A stretch of 15,172 bases of DNA from CAYPHJ01 sp964410485 (GTDB lineage Bacteria; Desulfobacterota; Binatia; UBA9968): assembly GCA_964410485.1 (NCBI GenBank), contig CAYPHJ010000109.1, positions 1 to 15,172 of the forward strand. Direction: 5' to 3'. Numbering within the stretch: position 1 is the first letter of the stretch; the number at the start of each line of letters is the position of its first letter. Position numbers and translations under genes: made by a program. Below, piece by piece: positions 6,431 through 13,121 of the stretch. The notes below the pieces were generated by a model. The model saw only the letters and a program-made list of their open reading frames with translations. It was not told the origin of the DNA and searched no databases.

Positions 6431-6880
6431 TTATACCTTTATTAGCCCCTGCTCACAAAGCGCGCGGTAGAGCTTTCTTTCCAGTCCCCCCATGATCCTG
6501 GCATCCCGCCGCGAGCGTTCGTGGTCATAACCAACCAAATGCAGTATTCCATGAATCAGCAGCGTCACCAGTTCCTCATCTAATGTGCGGCGCCTTTGCC
6601 TGGCTTGTTCCTCGGCCTTTTCCACAGAAATGATGACGTCGCCCAACATCCGTAGTCCCGGTAGCAACGATTCGCCCATGGGAAACGACAGCACATCGGT
6701 GGGGGCGTCCTTGTGGCGGAACTGGCTGTTAAGCTTCCGGATCTCACTATTACCTACCAGAGCAACGCTCAGCTCTGCTTCGCCAATCTGGAGTATCTTA
6801 AGAATCGCGTGAGCGATCTTTTTCAAGGCTGGACCGGGGAGGTTGCGGGCGGCTCCCTGGCGCACTATTTGAACTGGCAT
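6431..6880 (-). CDS. ybeY: Endoribonuclease YbeY (16S rRNA maturation)
   Basis: A 149-residue zinc-dependent single-strand endoribonuclease acting in 16S rRNA 3' end maturation and ribosome quality control. The metal site HGILHLVGYDH is seen at about residues 113-123, and the upstream core contains the family's LNSQFRHKDAPTDVLSFP segment (about 49-66), so it is full length. The start is ATG at 6880, with TTG at 6883 as an alternative; no good Shine-Dalgarno is visible. It precedes prfB on the same strand and may be co-transcribed. No phoH gene is next to it here, although the two are often neighbours. Confidence 0.95.
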   Translation of the reverse strand: MPVQIVRQGAARNLPGPALKKIAHAILKILQIGEAELSVALVGNSEIRKLNSQFRHKDAPTDVLSFPMGESLLPGLRMLGDVIISVEKAEEQARQRRRTLDEELVTLLIHGILHLVGYDHERSRRDARIMGGLERKLYRALCEQGLIKV

Positions 6881-6986
6881 CAAGGCATAATCGTAGCTAA
6901 TCGATCATGAACTTACGAGCGCGCCAAACGTTGATTCTCGCTTTCCTGTCCGAAACGCCAAACCTTTCACCACGAAAGTCGCGAAG

Positions 6987-7185
6987 ACCACGAAGTGATT
7001 CATGATCTTACGCTCGCCCACAGAGAATGAAGGATCCAGCTTCAAGACAGTCCGTCATTCCCGCATGCTTTTGGCGGAATCGAGCCCCTCGATACGCCAC
7101 CGAAACGTGGCTACTCGGGGAACCGGAAATAAAGAGGCCGCCCGCCCTGAGTAGACCGCAACGTCGGTATCGAAGGGGGGTGACG
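6987..7185 (+). repeat. Mosaic REP/BIME-like repeat, copy A
   Basis: About 200 bases that recur in inverted orientation at 11339-11541, roughly 90% identical by eye. Parts in order: a CATGATCTTACGC leader; an inverted repeat based on CATTCCCGC and GGCGGAATC (7056-7082); a REP-like palindrome at 7085-7120 (CCCCTCGATACGCCAC pairing with GTGGCTACTCGGGG); a spacer; and a second, oppositely oriented palindrome at 7145-7178 (CCCTGAGTAGACC with GGTATCGAAGGGG). Head-to-head REP pairs are typical of bacterial interspersed mosaic elements moved by Y1 (RAYT) transposases. No transposase is in this window. Confidence 0.85.
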
Positions 7186-7375
7186 TCTTTGATAGTAGCC
7201 CTTTCCACTCCGCGATCTCAGTTTTCAAAGGAGTTAAGAAAATTCAAGAAAATCATTTGCCTGAGCATAGCACTGCTGGCGTCGCCTTGGCGGGCGACGG
7301 TGACAAGTTCCGCAGATTTTGGCTCGGGCGAGAAACCATTGACTGAGCCCCGTAACCCTTTTAAAGCATTGATAA

Positions 7376-7404
7376 TTGACTTGGATAGGGCCTTTTGCTA
7401 CTAC
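7376..7404 (+). promoter_or_regulatory. Possible sigma-70-type promoter for the ferredoxin gene
   Basis: TTGACT (7376-7381) is followed after 17 bases by TACTAC (7399-7404), about 30 bases before the ATG. The -35 is good and the -10 is weak (TACACT at 7402 is an alternative). Placement immediately upstream of the strong ribosome site is the main support. Confidence 0.4.
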
Positions 7405-7433
7405 ACTACAAACGCTTGCTGGAGGAGAGATCG

Positions 7434-7706
7434 ATGACCTATATCATAGCTGAGCCGTGCATTGACGTGAAGGATACGGCCTGTGTGGATGTCTGTCCGG
7501 TTGACTGCATCCATCCGACTAAAAACGAGACCGAAGAATTCGAGAAAGAGAAAAAGCTCTACATCGACCCTGAGGAGTGCATCGACTGCGGGGCATGTGA
7601 GCCGGTTTGCCCCGTGGAGGCAATCTTTGAAGAGGCGGCGGTTCCGGAGAAATGGAAAACCTTTATTCAGGTCGACGCGGACTGGTACAAACAACGCAAA
7701 GGTTAG
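7434..7706 (+). CDS. fdxA: Seven-iron (3Fe-4S/4Fe-4S) ferredoxin
   Basis: A 90-residue cytoplasmic low-potential electron carrier. The start at 7434 follows GGAGGAGAG by 4 bases and gives the family N-terminus MTYIIAEPC. Cluster ligands have FdxA-type spacing: Cys9, Cys17 and Cys21 in CIDVKDTACVDVCPVDC, then CIDCGACEPVCP for the second cluster. The C-terminal segment VPEKWKTFIQVDADWY is typical of the family. The extra Cys found at the CxxC position of Azotobacter-type FdxA is Val here, as in several other seven-iron ferredoxins. It is monocistronic: a clear terminator follows 36 bases after the stop. Its physiological partner cannot be told from the neighbours. Confidence 0.93.
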   Translation: MTYIIAEPCIDVKDTACVDVCPVDCIHPTKNETEEFEKEKKLYIDPEECIDCGACEPVCPVEAIFEEAAVPEKWKTFIQVDADWYKQRKG

Positions 7707-7742
7707 CTGCGTCGCCGCTTTATTGCGCAATGATCTGAACCA

Positions 7743-7776
7743 AAAGGCTGAGGGCTTCCTCAGCCTTTTTATTTTT
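7743..7776 (+). terminator. Rho-independent terminator of the ferredoxin gene
   Basis: A perfect 11-bp stem (AAAGGCTGAGG, 7743-7753, with CCTCAGCCTTT, 7758-7768) closes the 4-base loop GCTT and is followed by TTATTTTT. Confidence 0.95.
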
Positions 7777-7865
7777 ACCGGCGGTAATCCTCTGCCCAAA
7801 GCCGCTTGACTCCCTGTTCGCCTCTATAGTACGCAAGCGAGAGACTAAATCACAGGAGAGTGAAC

Positions 7866-8933
7866 GTGGTCCTGGTTCTCAAAAACGAACAGATGGAAGG
7901 TTTGCTGGCCATGCCTGCGGTGCTAGACGCAATCGAGCAAGCATTTCGTGAGCTTGGTGACGGTCGGGCGATGAATGCTCCTCGTGCCAGGCTCCGCACA
8001 CCGTGGAAAGAAGAAGGTGGCCAGTACTACTTCAACAATATTATGGGACTCGTGCCGGGCGTGAAATCGATGGCGCTGCGCATCGATTCCAGCTTCTCCA
8101 AAGAAGTGCAGGTAGCCGGATCACGGCGGCGCGTCTATCCTGGAGATTACGTTGGGTTGGTGTTTTTGTTTGACATGGACACTTGCGAGCTCCTGGCGAT
8201 CATGGATGATCACCACATTTCGACCATCCGCGTCGGCGCCACGAGCGGCGTAGCGGCAAAGTACCTTGCACGCAAAGATGCTCGGGTGATGGGTCTTTTG
8301 GGTTGTGGCGAGCAGGCCAAACCCCAGGTAACGGCGCATCTGGCTGTGCGGCCTATCACGAAGGTAAAGGTGTACAGTCCGACAAAGAAAAATCGCGAGG
8401 CCTTTGCCGTGGAGATGAGCAGGCAGACAGGGATTGAGGTCGTGCCGGCGGACTCTGCTGAAGAAGCGGTCCGCGGGAGTGATATTGTCACTGCCGCAAC
8501 GAACACGGTCGAACCCGTGATATTGGGTGATTGGCTCGAAGAGGGAATGCACGTGAACAGTATCGTTGGGGGGGACGGGTTTCTGCCACGAAAAGAGCTG
8601 GACGATAGAGCGATCAAGCGCGCCGGGCTGATCGTCGTTGGCTACAAGCCGCAGATATTTCTTGACAAGCAGGCGGAACTCTATGATCGGGTCGAACGCG
8701 GTCTCGTTAAAGCGGAAGATCTCCATGAGCTAGGGGAGCTTTTGACCGGAAGTTGCCGCGGCCGGCAAGATGACAAGGAGATTACTTTTTTTAAGAACAA
8801 TACCGGGATGGGTATTCAATTCGCCGCTACAGCAAGATTGATGTACGAGAAAGCCAAAGAGAAAGGTATTGGTACGGAGTTGCCGTCCGATCTGTTTATG
8901 ACGCGGCGCGGCGACAAGACGTATTCGCCGTAG
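7866..8933 (+). CDS. Ornithine cyclodeaminase / mu-crystallin family protein (first copy)
   Basis: About 355 residues, cytoplasmic, the usual family length. Members are NAD(P)-dependent enzymes acting on amino or imino acids (ornithine cyclodeaminase, alanine dehydrogenase, ketimine reductase, EutC). The Rossmann motif GLLGCGEQAKPQV is at about 143-155, preceded by the family segment DDHHISTIRVGATSGVAAKYLA. The C-terminal part includes SIVGGDGFLPRKELD. GTG at 7866 is preferred because AGGAGA then lies 6 bases upstream; GTG at 7860 is only one base from that site. It leads a plus-strand set with an amidohydrolase and an M24 hydrolase. It differs clearly from the second copy at 11558, so the two probably act on different substrates. 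The substrate cannot be assigned. Confidence 0.9.
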   Translation: MVLVLKNEQMEGLLAMPAVLDAIEQAFRELGDGRAMNAPRARLRTPWKEEGGQYYFNNIMGLVPGVKSMALRIDSSFSKEVQVAGSRRRVYPGDYVGLVFLFDMDTCELLAIMDDHHISTIRVGATSGVAAKYLARKDARVMGLLGCGEQAKPQVTAHLAVRPITKVKVYSPTKKNREAFAVEMSRQTGIEVVPADSAEEAVRGSDIVTAATNTVEPVILGDWLEEGMHVNSIVGGDGFLPRKELDDRAIKRAGLIVVGYKPQIFLDKQAELYDRVERGLVKAEDLHELGELLTGSCRGRQDDKEITFFKNNTGMGIQFAATARLMYEKAKEKGIGTELPSDLFMTRRGDKTYSP

Positions 8934-8954
8934 AGGGTTGCCCGAGGCAAGCCA

Positions 8955-9086
8955 GTTCAAAACGTTCAAGCCGTTCAACCGCTGCGCTCCGTTCAAGCCC
9001 TCACCTCTTTTCCTCCCCCACGTCTGTGGGGATATAGGAGGGGGACGATTGGAACGGCTGGAACGATTGGAACAGTTGGAACGTGT
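8955..9086 (+). repeat. Two facing 9-bp repeat arrays around a hairpin
   Basis: Left array: GTTCAA recurs at 8955, 8964, 8973 and 8991, a 9-base period with one degenerate unit at 8982. Right array: GGAAC recurs at 9051, 9060, 9069 and 9078, again with 9-base period, and is approximately the reverse complement of the left unit (TTGGAAC against GTTCAA). Between them is a C-rich/G-rich centre with the stem CCCCAC/GTGGGG (9017-9030). The whole could fold into an extended hairpin between the OCD gene and the amidohydrolase ribosome site. Confidence 0.8.
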
Positions 9087-9101
9087 TTTGGAGGTGCGAT
9101 C

Positions 9102-9809
9102 ATGCGTGAATGGGAAACTGTTTTTCCGGAAGAGGAAAGAAAGATTTACGAAACCGCAGGCTACAAGGGTAAACAGGAATTCGGTCGCAACCCGGCGCTG
9201 CTCATCATCGATGTCATCACAGGGTTTACTGGAACTAAACCGATGGATGTCATGGACGCGATCCAGGAGTTTCCCACGAGCTGCGGCAAGGTCGCGTGGG
9301 ACGCCCTGCCGAAGATCCAACAACTACTGCAAGCTTGTCGTGAAGCGGATGTGCCGGTCATCTATTCCACCAGCGATCCGGATTTCAAAGCCGCGTTCGG
9401 CAACGCTACAAAGCGTGGCGTTGATACCACTGATTTTGAAAAACTTGCATGTGAATTTCCCGAAATGATCAAGCCTACAAAAGGCGAGTTCATCGTGCGT
9501 AAGGCCAGAGCGAGCGCTTTTTTCGGCACTCATCTGATTACATATCTCGTCCGGAGAAACATCGATTGCTTGCTCGTTACCGGTACCAGCACCTGCGGCT
9601 GCGTTCGCGGCACGGTGCTGGATGGCTACTCCTATGGCTATCCGGTGTTCCTCGTCGAGGAGTGTGTGTTCGATCGCTCGCGCACGTCTCATTTGGTCAA
9701 TCTCTTTGAGATGAATGCGAAGTACGCTACGGTGATTCAACAGAGCGAAGCTTTGGATTATGTAAGCGTGCTCAGGAGATTAGAAGGAAGGCAAGCAGTA
9801 ACTCGCTAG
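9102..9809 (+). CDS. Isochorismatase-fold amidohydrolase (N-carbamoylsarcosine amidase-like)
   Basis: 235 residues, cytoplasmic. The cysteine-hydrolase triad is visible: Asp37 in ALLIIDV, Lys134 in VRKARASAF, and Cys167 in TGTSTCGCVRGTVLDGYSYGY. The STxGCVR surroundings of the nucleophile are closer to N-carbamoylsarcosine amidase and maleamate amidase than to nicotinamidase. The reaction is probably hydrolysis of an amide or ureido bond, releasing ammonia or ammonia plus CO2. The start at 9102 has GGAGGTG 5 bases upstream. The next gene begins 53 bases after its stop, so the two are probably co-transcribed. The N-terminal 30 residues (REWETVFPEEERKIYETAGY) are typical of this subgroup. The substrate is unknown. 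Confidence 0.9.
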   Translation: MREWETVFPEEERKIYETAGYKGKQEFGRNPALLIIDVITGFTGTKPMDVMDAIQEFPTSCGKVAWDALPKIQQLLQACREADVPVIYSTSDPDFKAAFGNATKRGVDTTDFEKLACEFPEMIKPTKGEFIVRKARASAFFGTHLITYLVRRNIDCLLVTGTSTCGCVRGTVLDGYSYGYPVFLVEECVFDRSRTSHLVNLFEMNAKYATVIQQSEALDYVSVLRRLEGRQAVTR

Positions 9810-9862
9810 GTAGCTTGAAAGCTGAACAAAGAAGTATCGAAGCTGAAAGGATATGTGGTCAG

Positions 9863-10999
9863 ATGGCAACAGAAGCGCCTTTTCCGCATGAAGAGTATAG
9901 TAAGCGGTACGAACGCGCCTATGAGTTGATGGACCGCGATGGGCTCGACGGGCTAGTGGTCTCGGAAAAAAACAACTACTGGTACTTCAGCGGGCTCATC
10001 AGTTATCAACTGGACCATATCCAACGCCCGCAAATCTGCATTTTACCCAAAAACGGCAAGCCGCTTTTGCTCGTGTATGGCAACGATAAAGCGAAAGCCA
10101 GAGCGCTGCCATGGGTGGGAGAGGTGCGCGCGTACACCGACGTGCCATTTCCCGAGGAGATGATTTTCGGCTGTTTAAAGGAAATGGGACTTGGCGAAGC
10201 CAAGGTGGGTTTTGAGCTCGGCGATGATCAACGGTTGGGATTCCCGGCCAATTATCTGTTCCGTTTGACCGAAGCTCTGCCAAAACTCGAGATCAGGGAC
10301 GGTACTGCGGCCCTGACCGAGATGCGCCTGATCAAGAGCACTCGGGAAATCGAGTTCATGCGAAAGGCGTGTGATATTTCCGTCAAAGCGTACGAACGGT
10401 GCCTGCCGCAGCTCCGTTTGGGCATGACGCGCCGTGAAATTGCCGACAGGTTGTATATTTCAATGATCGAAGAAGGCGCGCACCCGCGCCATCCGGGTTT
10501 TCTCATGCTCAACTCTTCGACTCGCTACGACGACCGCCGCTATCAGAGAGGCGATCGTATGATCGCCGACTTTGGCGCTTGCTACGAAGGGTACTACGGG
10601 GATGTGACTCGCATGGCAATTTTCGGCCAACCCAGCGAAGAGCAGCGAAAAGATCACCGTACCGCCTGCGACGTCATTCAGCTATGCTTTGAAGCGATGC
10701 AGCCAGGCGCACCGATCGCTGAACTATCGCGCATTGCCAATCGGGAACTAGAAAAGCGCGGCTACCAGATCGTCGAGAGCCCCAAGCGTATCGGCCATGG
10801 CATCGGCATGGCGCGAGCGGAACCGCCGTCGCTGAACGAAGTCGAGAAGGAGATTCACCGGCCGGGCATGGTTCTCGCGTTGGAGCCCAAGGTCCGCTCT
10901 GCAAACACTCAGGGGCATCTGGAAGAGGATGTTCTCATCACGGAACAAGGGCCAGAGTTCTTAACGAGTGGCCGCGAAGAGTTGAGGATGATCGAGTAA
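9863..10999 (+). CDS. M24 family metallohydrolase (creatinase / Xaa-Pro peptidase-like)
   Basis: 378 residues, cytoplasmic. An N-terminal creatinase-type domain (to about 145) precedes the pita-bread catalytic domain. All five metal ligands appear present: Asp236 and Asp247 in MIADFGACYEGYYGDVTRM, His312 in IGHGIGM, Glu341 in LALEPKV and Glu354 in HLEEDVLIT. This fold covers proline peptidases, creatinase, ectoine hydrolase (DoeA/EutD) and DMSP lyase DddP. Next to an N-carbamoylsarcosine amidase-like gene and two OCD-family genes, a small-molecule C-N hydrolase is more likely than a peptidase. ATG at 9863 (AAAGGA upstream) is chosen over TTG at 9815. The substrate is not determined. Confidence 0.9.
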   Translation: MATEAPFPHEEYSKRYERAYELMDRDGLDGLVVSEKNNYWYFSGLISYQLDHIQRPQICILPKNGKPLLLVYGNDKAKARALPWVGEVRAYTDVPFPEEMIFGCLKEMGLGEAKVGFELGDDQRLGFPANYLFRLTEALPKLEIRDGTAALTEMRLIKSTREIEFMRKACDISVKAYERCLPQLRLGMTRREIADRLYISMIEEGAHPRHPGFLMLNSSTRYDDRRYQRGDRMIADFGACYEGYYGDVTRMAIFGQPSEEQRKDHRTACDVIQLCFEAMQPGAPIAELSRIANRELEKRGYQIVESPKRIGHGIGMARAEPPSLNEVEKEIHRPGMVLALEPKVRSANTQGHLEEDVLITEQGPEFLTSGREELRMIE

Positions 11000-11108
11000 A
11001 ACATTTTGAAGCAAGGTTTTCACCGCGAAGCACACGAAGATCACGAAATTTACAATCGCGGTCTCCTTCGAAAATCGGGTGGAGAGGGGGTGAAGGGACA
11101 GCGCCGTA

Positions 11109-11199
11109 CCCCCTCGATACGCGATCTCGGAAGATCGCTACTCGGGGACACGGTACCCCCTTCCGATTCCCCGAGTAGCGCGAAGCGCGTAGCGAGGGG
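11109..11199 (+). repeat. Paired REP-like palindromes, divergent relative of copies A and B
   Basis: The first palindrome (11109-11147) has CCCCTCGATACGCGATC facing GATCGCTACTCGGGG. The second (11169-11199) is in opposite orientation, CCCCGAGTAGCGC with GCGCGTAGCGAGGGG. Between them, GCTACTCGGGG (11137-11147) and CCCCGAGTAGC (11169-11179) are perfect reverse complements. The stem tips differ from copies A and B while the ends are conserved, as expected of REP elements. Confidence 0.85.
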
Positions 11200-11261
11200 C
11201 AGGGAATGCCGAACCTTCTCGATATTGGCGTTCGGGTAATGGGCTGCCCTATTTTCATCCT

Positions 11262-11291
11262 CTGTAGGCGAGCGTAAGCTTATGAAACACT
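11262..11291 (-). repeat. Partial copy of the mosaic repeat end
   Basis: CTCTGTAGGCGAGCGTAAGC followed by TTATGAAAC is a diverged copy of the terminal segment found at 11503-11529 in copy B and, inverted, at 6998-7026 in copy A. It suggests nested or successive insertions. Confidence 0.65.
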
Positions 11292-11338
11292 CCTATGAAA
11301 ACTGCTTGGGATCGGAGTGAACGATAGGCCCACAGAAT

Positions 11339-11541
11339 CGTCATTCCCCTTCGATACGACCTTGCGGTCTACTCAGGGCGCGCGGCCTCTTTATTTCCGG
11401 CTCCCCCGAGTAGCCACGTTTCGGTGGCGTATCGAGGAGCTGGATTCCCGCCAAAAGCGTGCGGGAAATGACGGACTGTCTTAAAGCTCGATGTTTCATT
11501 CTCTGTGGGCGTGCGTAAGATCATGAAACGCTTCGTGGTGA
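11339..11541 (-). repeat. Mosaic REP/BIME-like repeat, copy B (inverted relative to A)
   Basis: Read on the minus strand it matches copy A (6987-7185) along its length, with about 15 mismatches and a few single-base gaps. It keeps the full CATTCCCGC/GCGGGAAT inverted repeat and both REP-like palindromes. It ends 16 bases before the start codon of the second OCD gene. Confidence 0.88.
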
Positions 11542-11557
11542 GAATAAGCGTCTAAAG

Positions 11558-12553
11558 ATGGCAGCGAACGGAATTCTTTACTTATCCAACAAGGACGTCA
11601 AAAGTATCCTTGATCTCGGTGCCGCCATCCAGGTCACCGAACGAGCGCTGCGCGACCACGCCGAAGGGCGTGTGATCTGGTCAATTCCGGAGGATCTCGC
11701 GATCAAACCGCGGCAGGGCTGGCAGTCCTGGGTCACTGGCTGCGCTCTCGATTCCGTACCAGTCGCCGGCTTCCGCATCCGTGCGATAAAAACCGAAGGC
11801 GGCAGCCGCGACCCATCCCGCCCAGCGCGCGCGCCGCGCAGGATCATGATCCTGAGCGATCGCGAAGGCGGCGAGATCCTTGCGATCATGGATGAAGACT
11901 GGTGCCACGCGGTACGGACAGCTGCCGCGGCCGCTGTCGCTTGCCGACTGCTGGCTCGAAAAGACGCAGCCGTCATGACTATGCTCGGCGCGGGGGACAC
12001 AGCGCGTGCAGCCGTGCCCGTCATGGCCAAGGCATTCAAGCTCAAAGAAATTCGCGTCACCTCGCGGACTCCACAGTCGCGCCAGAGTTATGCCGAAGAG
12101 ATCGGTAAAGAATACGGTCTCTACATCCGGCCGGTGCCATCCACAGAAGAAGCGCTCAAAGACGCCGACCTCGTGGTTTCAGCGACGACCACCTCAACCC
12201 CCTTCGTGATTGACAACTGGCTTGGTCATGGAGTGACCGTCTACTCGATTGGTAAGCACCAGGAAATGGAAAGCTCTTTCTACAAGAGCGCTGATAAATT
12301 CGTCGTTGACAGCTGGGAGCACTGCAAGAACAAATCCGATATGCAGAGAATGCTGAAGGACGGTTGCCTGAACGAGAAGGATGTCTATGCTGAGCTGCCG
12401 GAGTTACTTGCAGGCAGGAAGGCTGGTCGCGAATCTGACAGAGAGCGGATTTTCGTCCGCGCCATAGGCCTCGTTAACCAGGACATCGCCCTAGCGGAGT
12501 GGATCTACCGCACGGCCTTGCGAAAAGGGATCGGCACCCCTCTCCCGTATTGA
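11558..12553 (+). CDS. Ornithine cyclodeaminase family protein (second copy)
   Basis: 331 residues, cytoplasmic. The Rossmann motif MLGAGDTARAAV is at 142-153, preceded by the family segment WCHAVRTAAAAAVACRLLARKD (116-137) and followed by SRTPQSRQSYAEE for the nucleotide-binding fold. It is shorter than the first copy and diverges in its N-terminal substrate region (WSIPEDLAIKPRQGWQSW), implying a different substrate. Enzymes of this family include ornithine cyclodeaminase, alanine dehydrogenase and EutC-type proteins. ATG at 11558 has no good Shine-Dalgarno, and the mosaic repeat supplies nearly all its leader. It is separated from the M24 gene by repeat-rich DNA, so co-transcription is uncertain, but it probably belongs to the same catabolic set. 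Confidence 0.9.
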   Translation: MAANGILYLSNKDVKSILDLGAAIQVTERALRDHAEGRVIWSIPEDLAIKPRQGWQSWVTGCALDSVPVAGFRIRAIKTEGGSRDPSRPARAPRRIMILSDREGGEILAIMDEDWCHAVRTAAAAAVACRLLARKDAAVMTMLGAGDTARAAVPVMAKAFKLKEIRVTSRTPQSRQSYAEEIGKEYGLYIRPVPSTEEALKDADLVVSATTTSTPFVIDNWLGHGVTVYSIGKHQEMESSFYKSADKFVVDSWEHCKNKSDMQRMLKDGCLNEKDVYAELPELLAGRKAGRESDRERIFVRAIGLVNQDIALAEWIYRTALRKGIGTPLPY

Positions 12554-12555
12554 TT

Positions 12556-12610
12556 CCGGACACGCTCATTTCACCCGTCCGGGCACAGCACTGCAACCGA
12601 GGCGGGTTGC
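12556..12610 (+). terminator. Two weak hairpins after the second OCD gene
   Basis: CCGGAC/GTCCGG (12556-12561, 12577-12582) and GCAACC/GGTTGC (12593-12598, 12605-12610) form short stems just after the stop codon. Neither is followed by a proper T run. They lie between convergent transcription units and may act as weak or factor-dependent terminators. Confidence 0.22.
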
Positions 12611-12698
12611 CCGACTCTTTCGTACTGGCTACGCTTTAAATTATTCGCAGGTGCCTTGGCTTGACGTTGCCGCCAACCAACGGTGATTGCTGGATAGT

Positions 12699-13121
12699 TC
12701 AGGCTCTTGCAGGATGGGTTTCTGATACTACCTGCGCGATCAGCTCAGCAACGAATTCATCATCGTGTGGAATCCCGTAGATTCCGGCGTGGGAGGGGTC
12801 ATCAGATTCGGGCTCGTGCGTTATGGAAAGTAGCCGTCCATCAACGCTTTCATGCTCGACTTTGATTCTGACAGCTCCAACGTTAAGAACTGCAATTCGA
12901 GCGGTAGCACAAACGCGCAATTTTCTCGAATAGAGAAGCTGCAATTCACGTATCTCATCTTTCCGATCGGGACGTTTCAGCTCCTCCAACCAATTTACAG
13001 AAAGATACGGTTCGTTTTCACGCATCATAAATGCAGTAGCCTGGATCTCTCCACTATCGACGGAACTAGCTCTGCAATACCGGGCCACGTGGTTAGAGTC
13101 TGGGACTGCTTGGCCCTTCAT
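12699..13121 (-). CDS. Unknown protein, third gene of the TIGR04255-like module
   Basis: 140 residues, acidic, with no signal peptide, membrane segment or known catalytic motif. The recognisable core is FMMRENEPYLSVNWLEEL (residues 31-48), a pattern I recall from short uncharacterised proteins. It ends in a helix (DDEFVAELIAQVVSE). The ATG at 13121 lies within the end of the preceding gene (29-base overlap), which suggests translational coupling. A later internal start is possible, but the segment before FMMREN is needed to reach a typical length. Codon use is AT-richer than in the catabolic genes. Function unknown; the overlap ties it to the next two proteins. Confidence 0.72.
   Translation of the reverse strand: MKGQAVPDSNHVARYCRASSVDSGEIQATAFMMRENEPYLSVNWLEELKRPDRKDEIRELQLLYSRKLRVCATARIAVLNVGAVRIKVEHESVDGRLLSITHEPESDDPSHAGIYGIPHDDEFVAELIAQVVSETHPARA

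Larger units (their letters stand above)
6884..7433. other. Intergenic region between ybeY and the ferredoxin gene
   Basis: This stretch of about 550 bases separates two divergently transcribed genes. It holds no convincing gene. Its middle is the mosaic repeat at 6987-7185, preceded by short imperfect repeats of the type CACGAAAGTCGCGAAGACCACGAAG (6970-6995), a tandem-like motif also found as a variant at 11021-11046. The last 60 bases contain the likely ferredoxin promoter. Confidence 0.7.
11000..11557. other. Repeat-filled intergenic region between the M24 gene and the second OCD gene
   Basis: Almost 560 bases without a credible gene. It is built from repeat pieces: a CACGAAG-type segment (11021-11046), a palindrome pair (11109-11199), a partial repeat end (11262-11291) and full copy B (11339-11541). 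No promoter stands out, so the second OCD gene is either transcribed through the repeats or from a signal inside copy B. Confidence 0.7.

Noticed and set aside
6987..7185. CRISPR array, because of short repeated units in the intergenic regions.
   Set aside because: The repeats are palindromic mosaics without evenly spaced unique spacers; no cas genes are present.
7027..7437. Plus-strand frame of 136 codons upstream of the ferredoxin.
   Set aside because: It runs through the dispersed mosaic repeat and the ferredoxin promoter and has no protein-like features.
11006..11239. Plus-strand frame of 77 codons after the M24 gene.
   Set aside because: Composed of the intergenic palindromic repeats, with no ribosome site.
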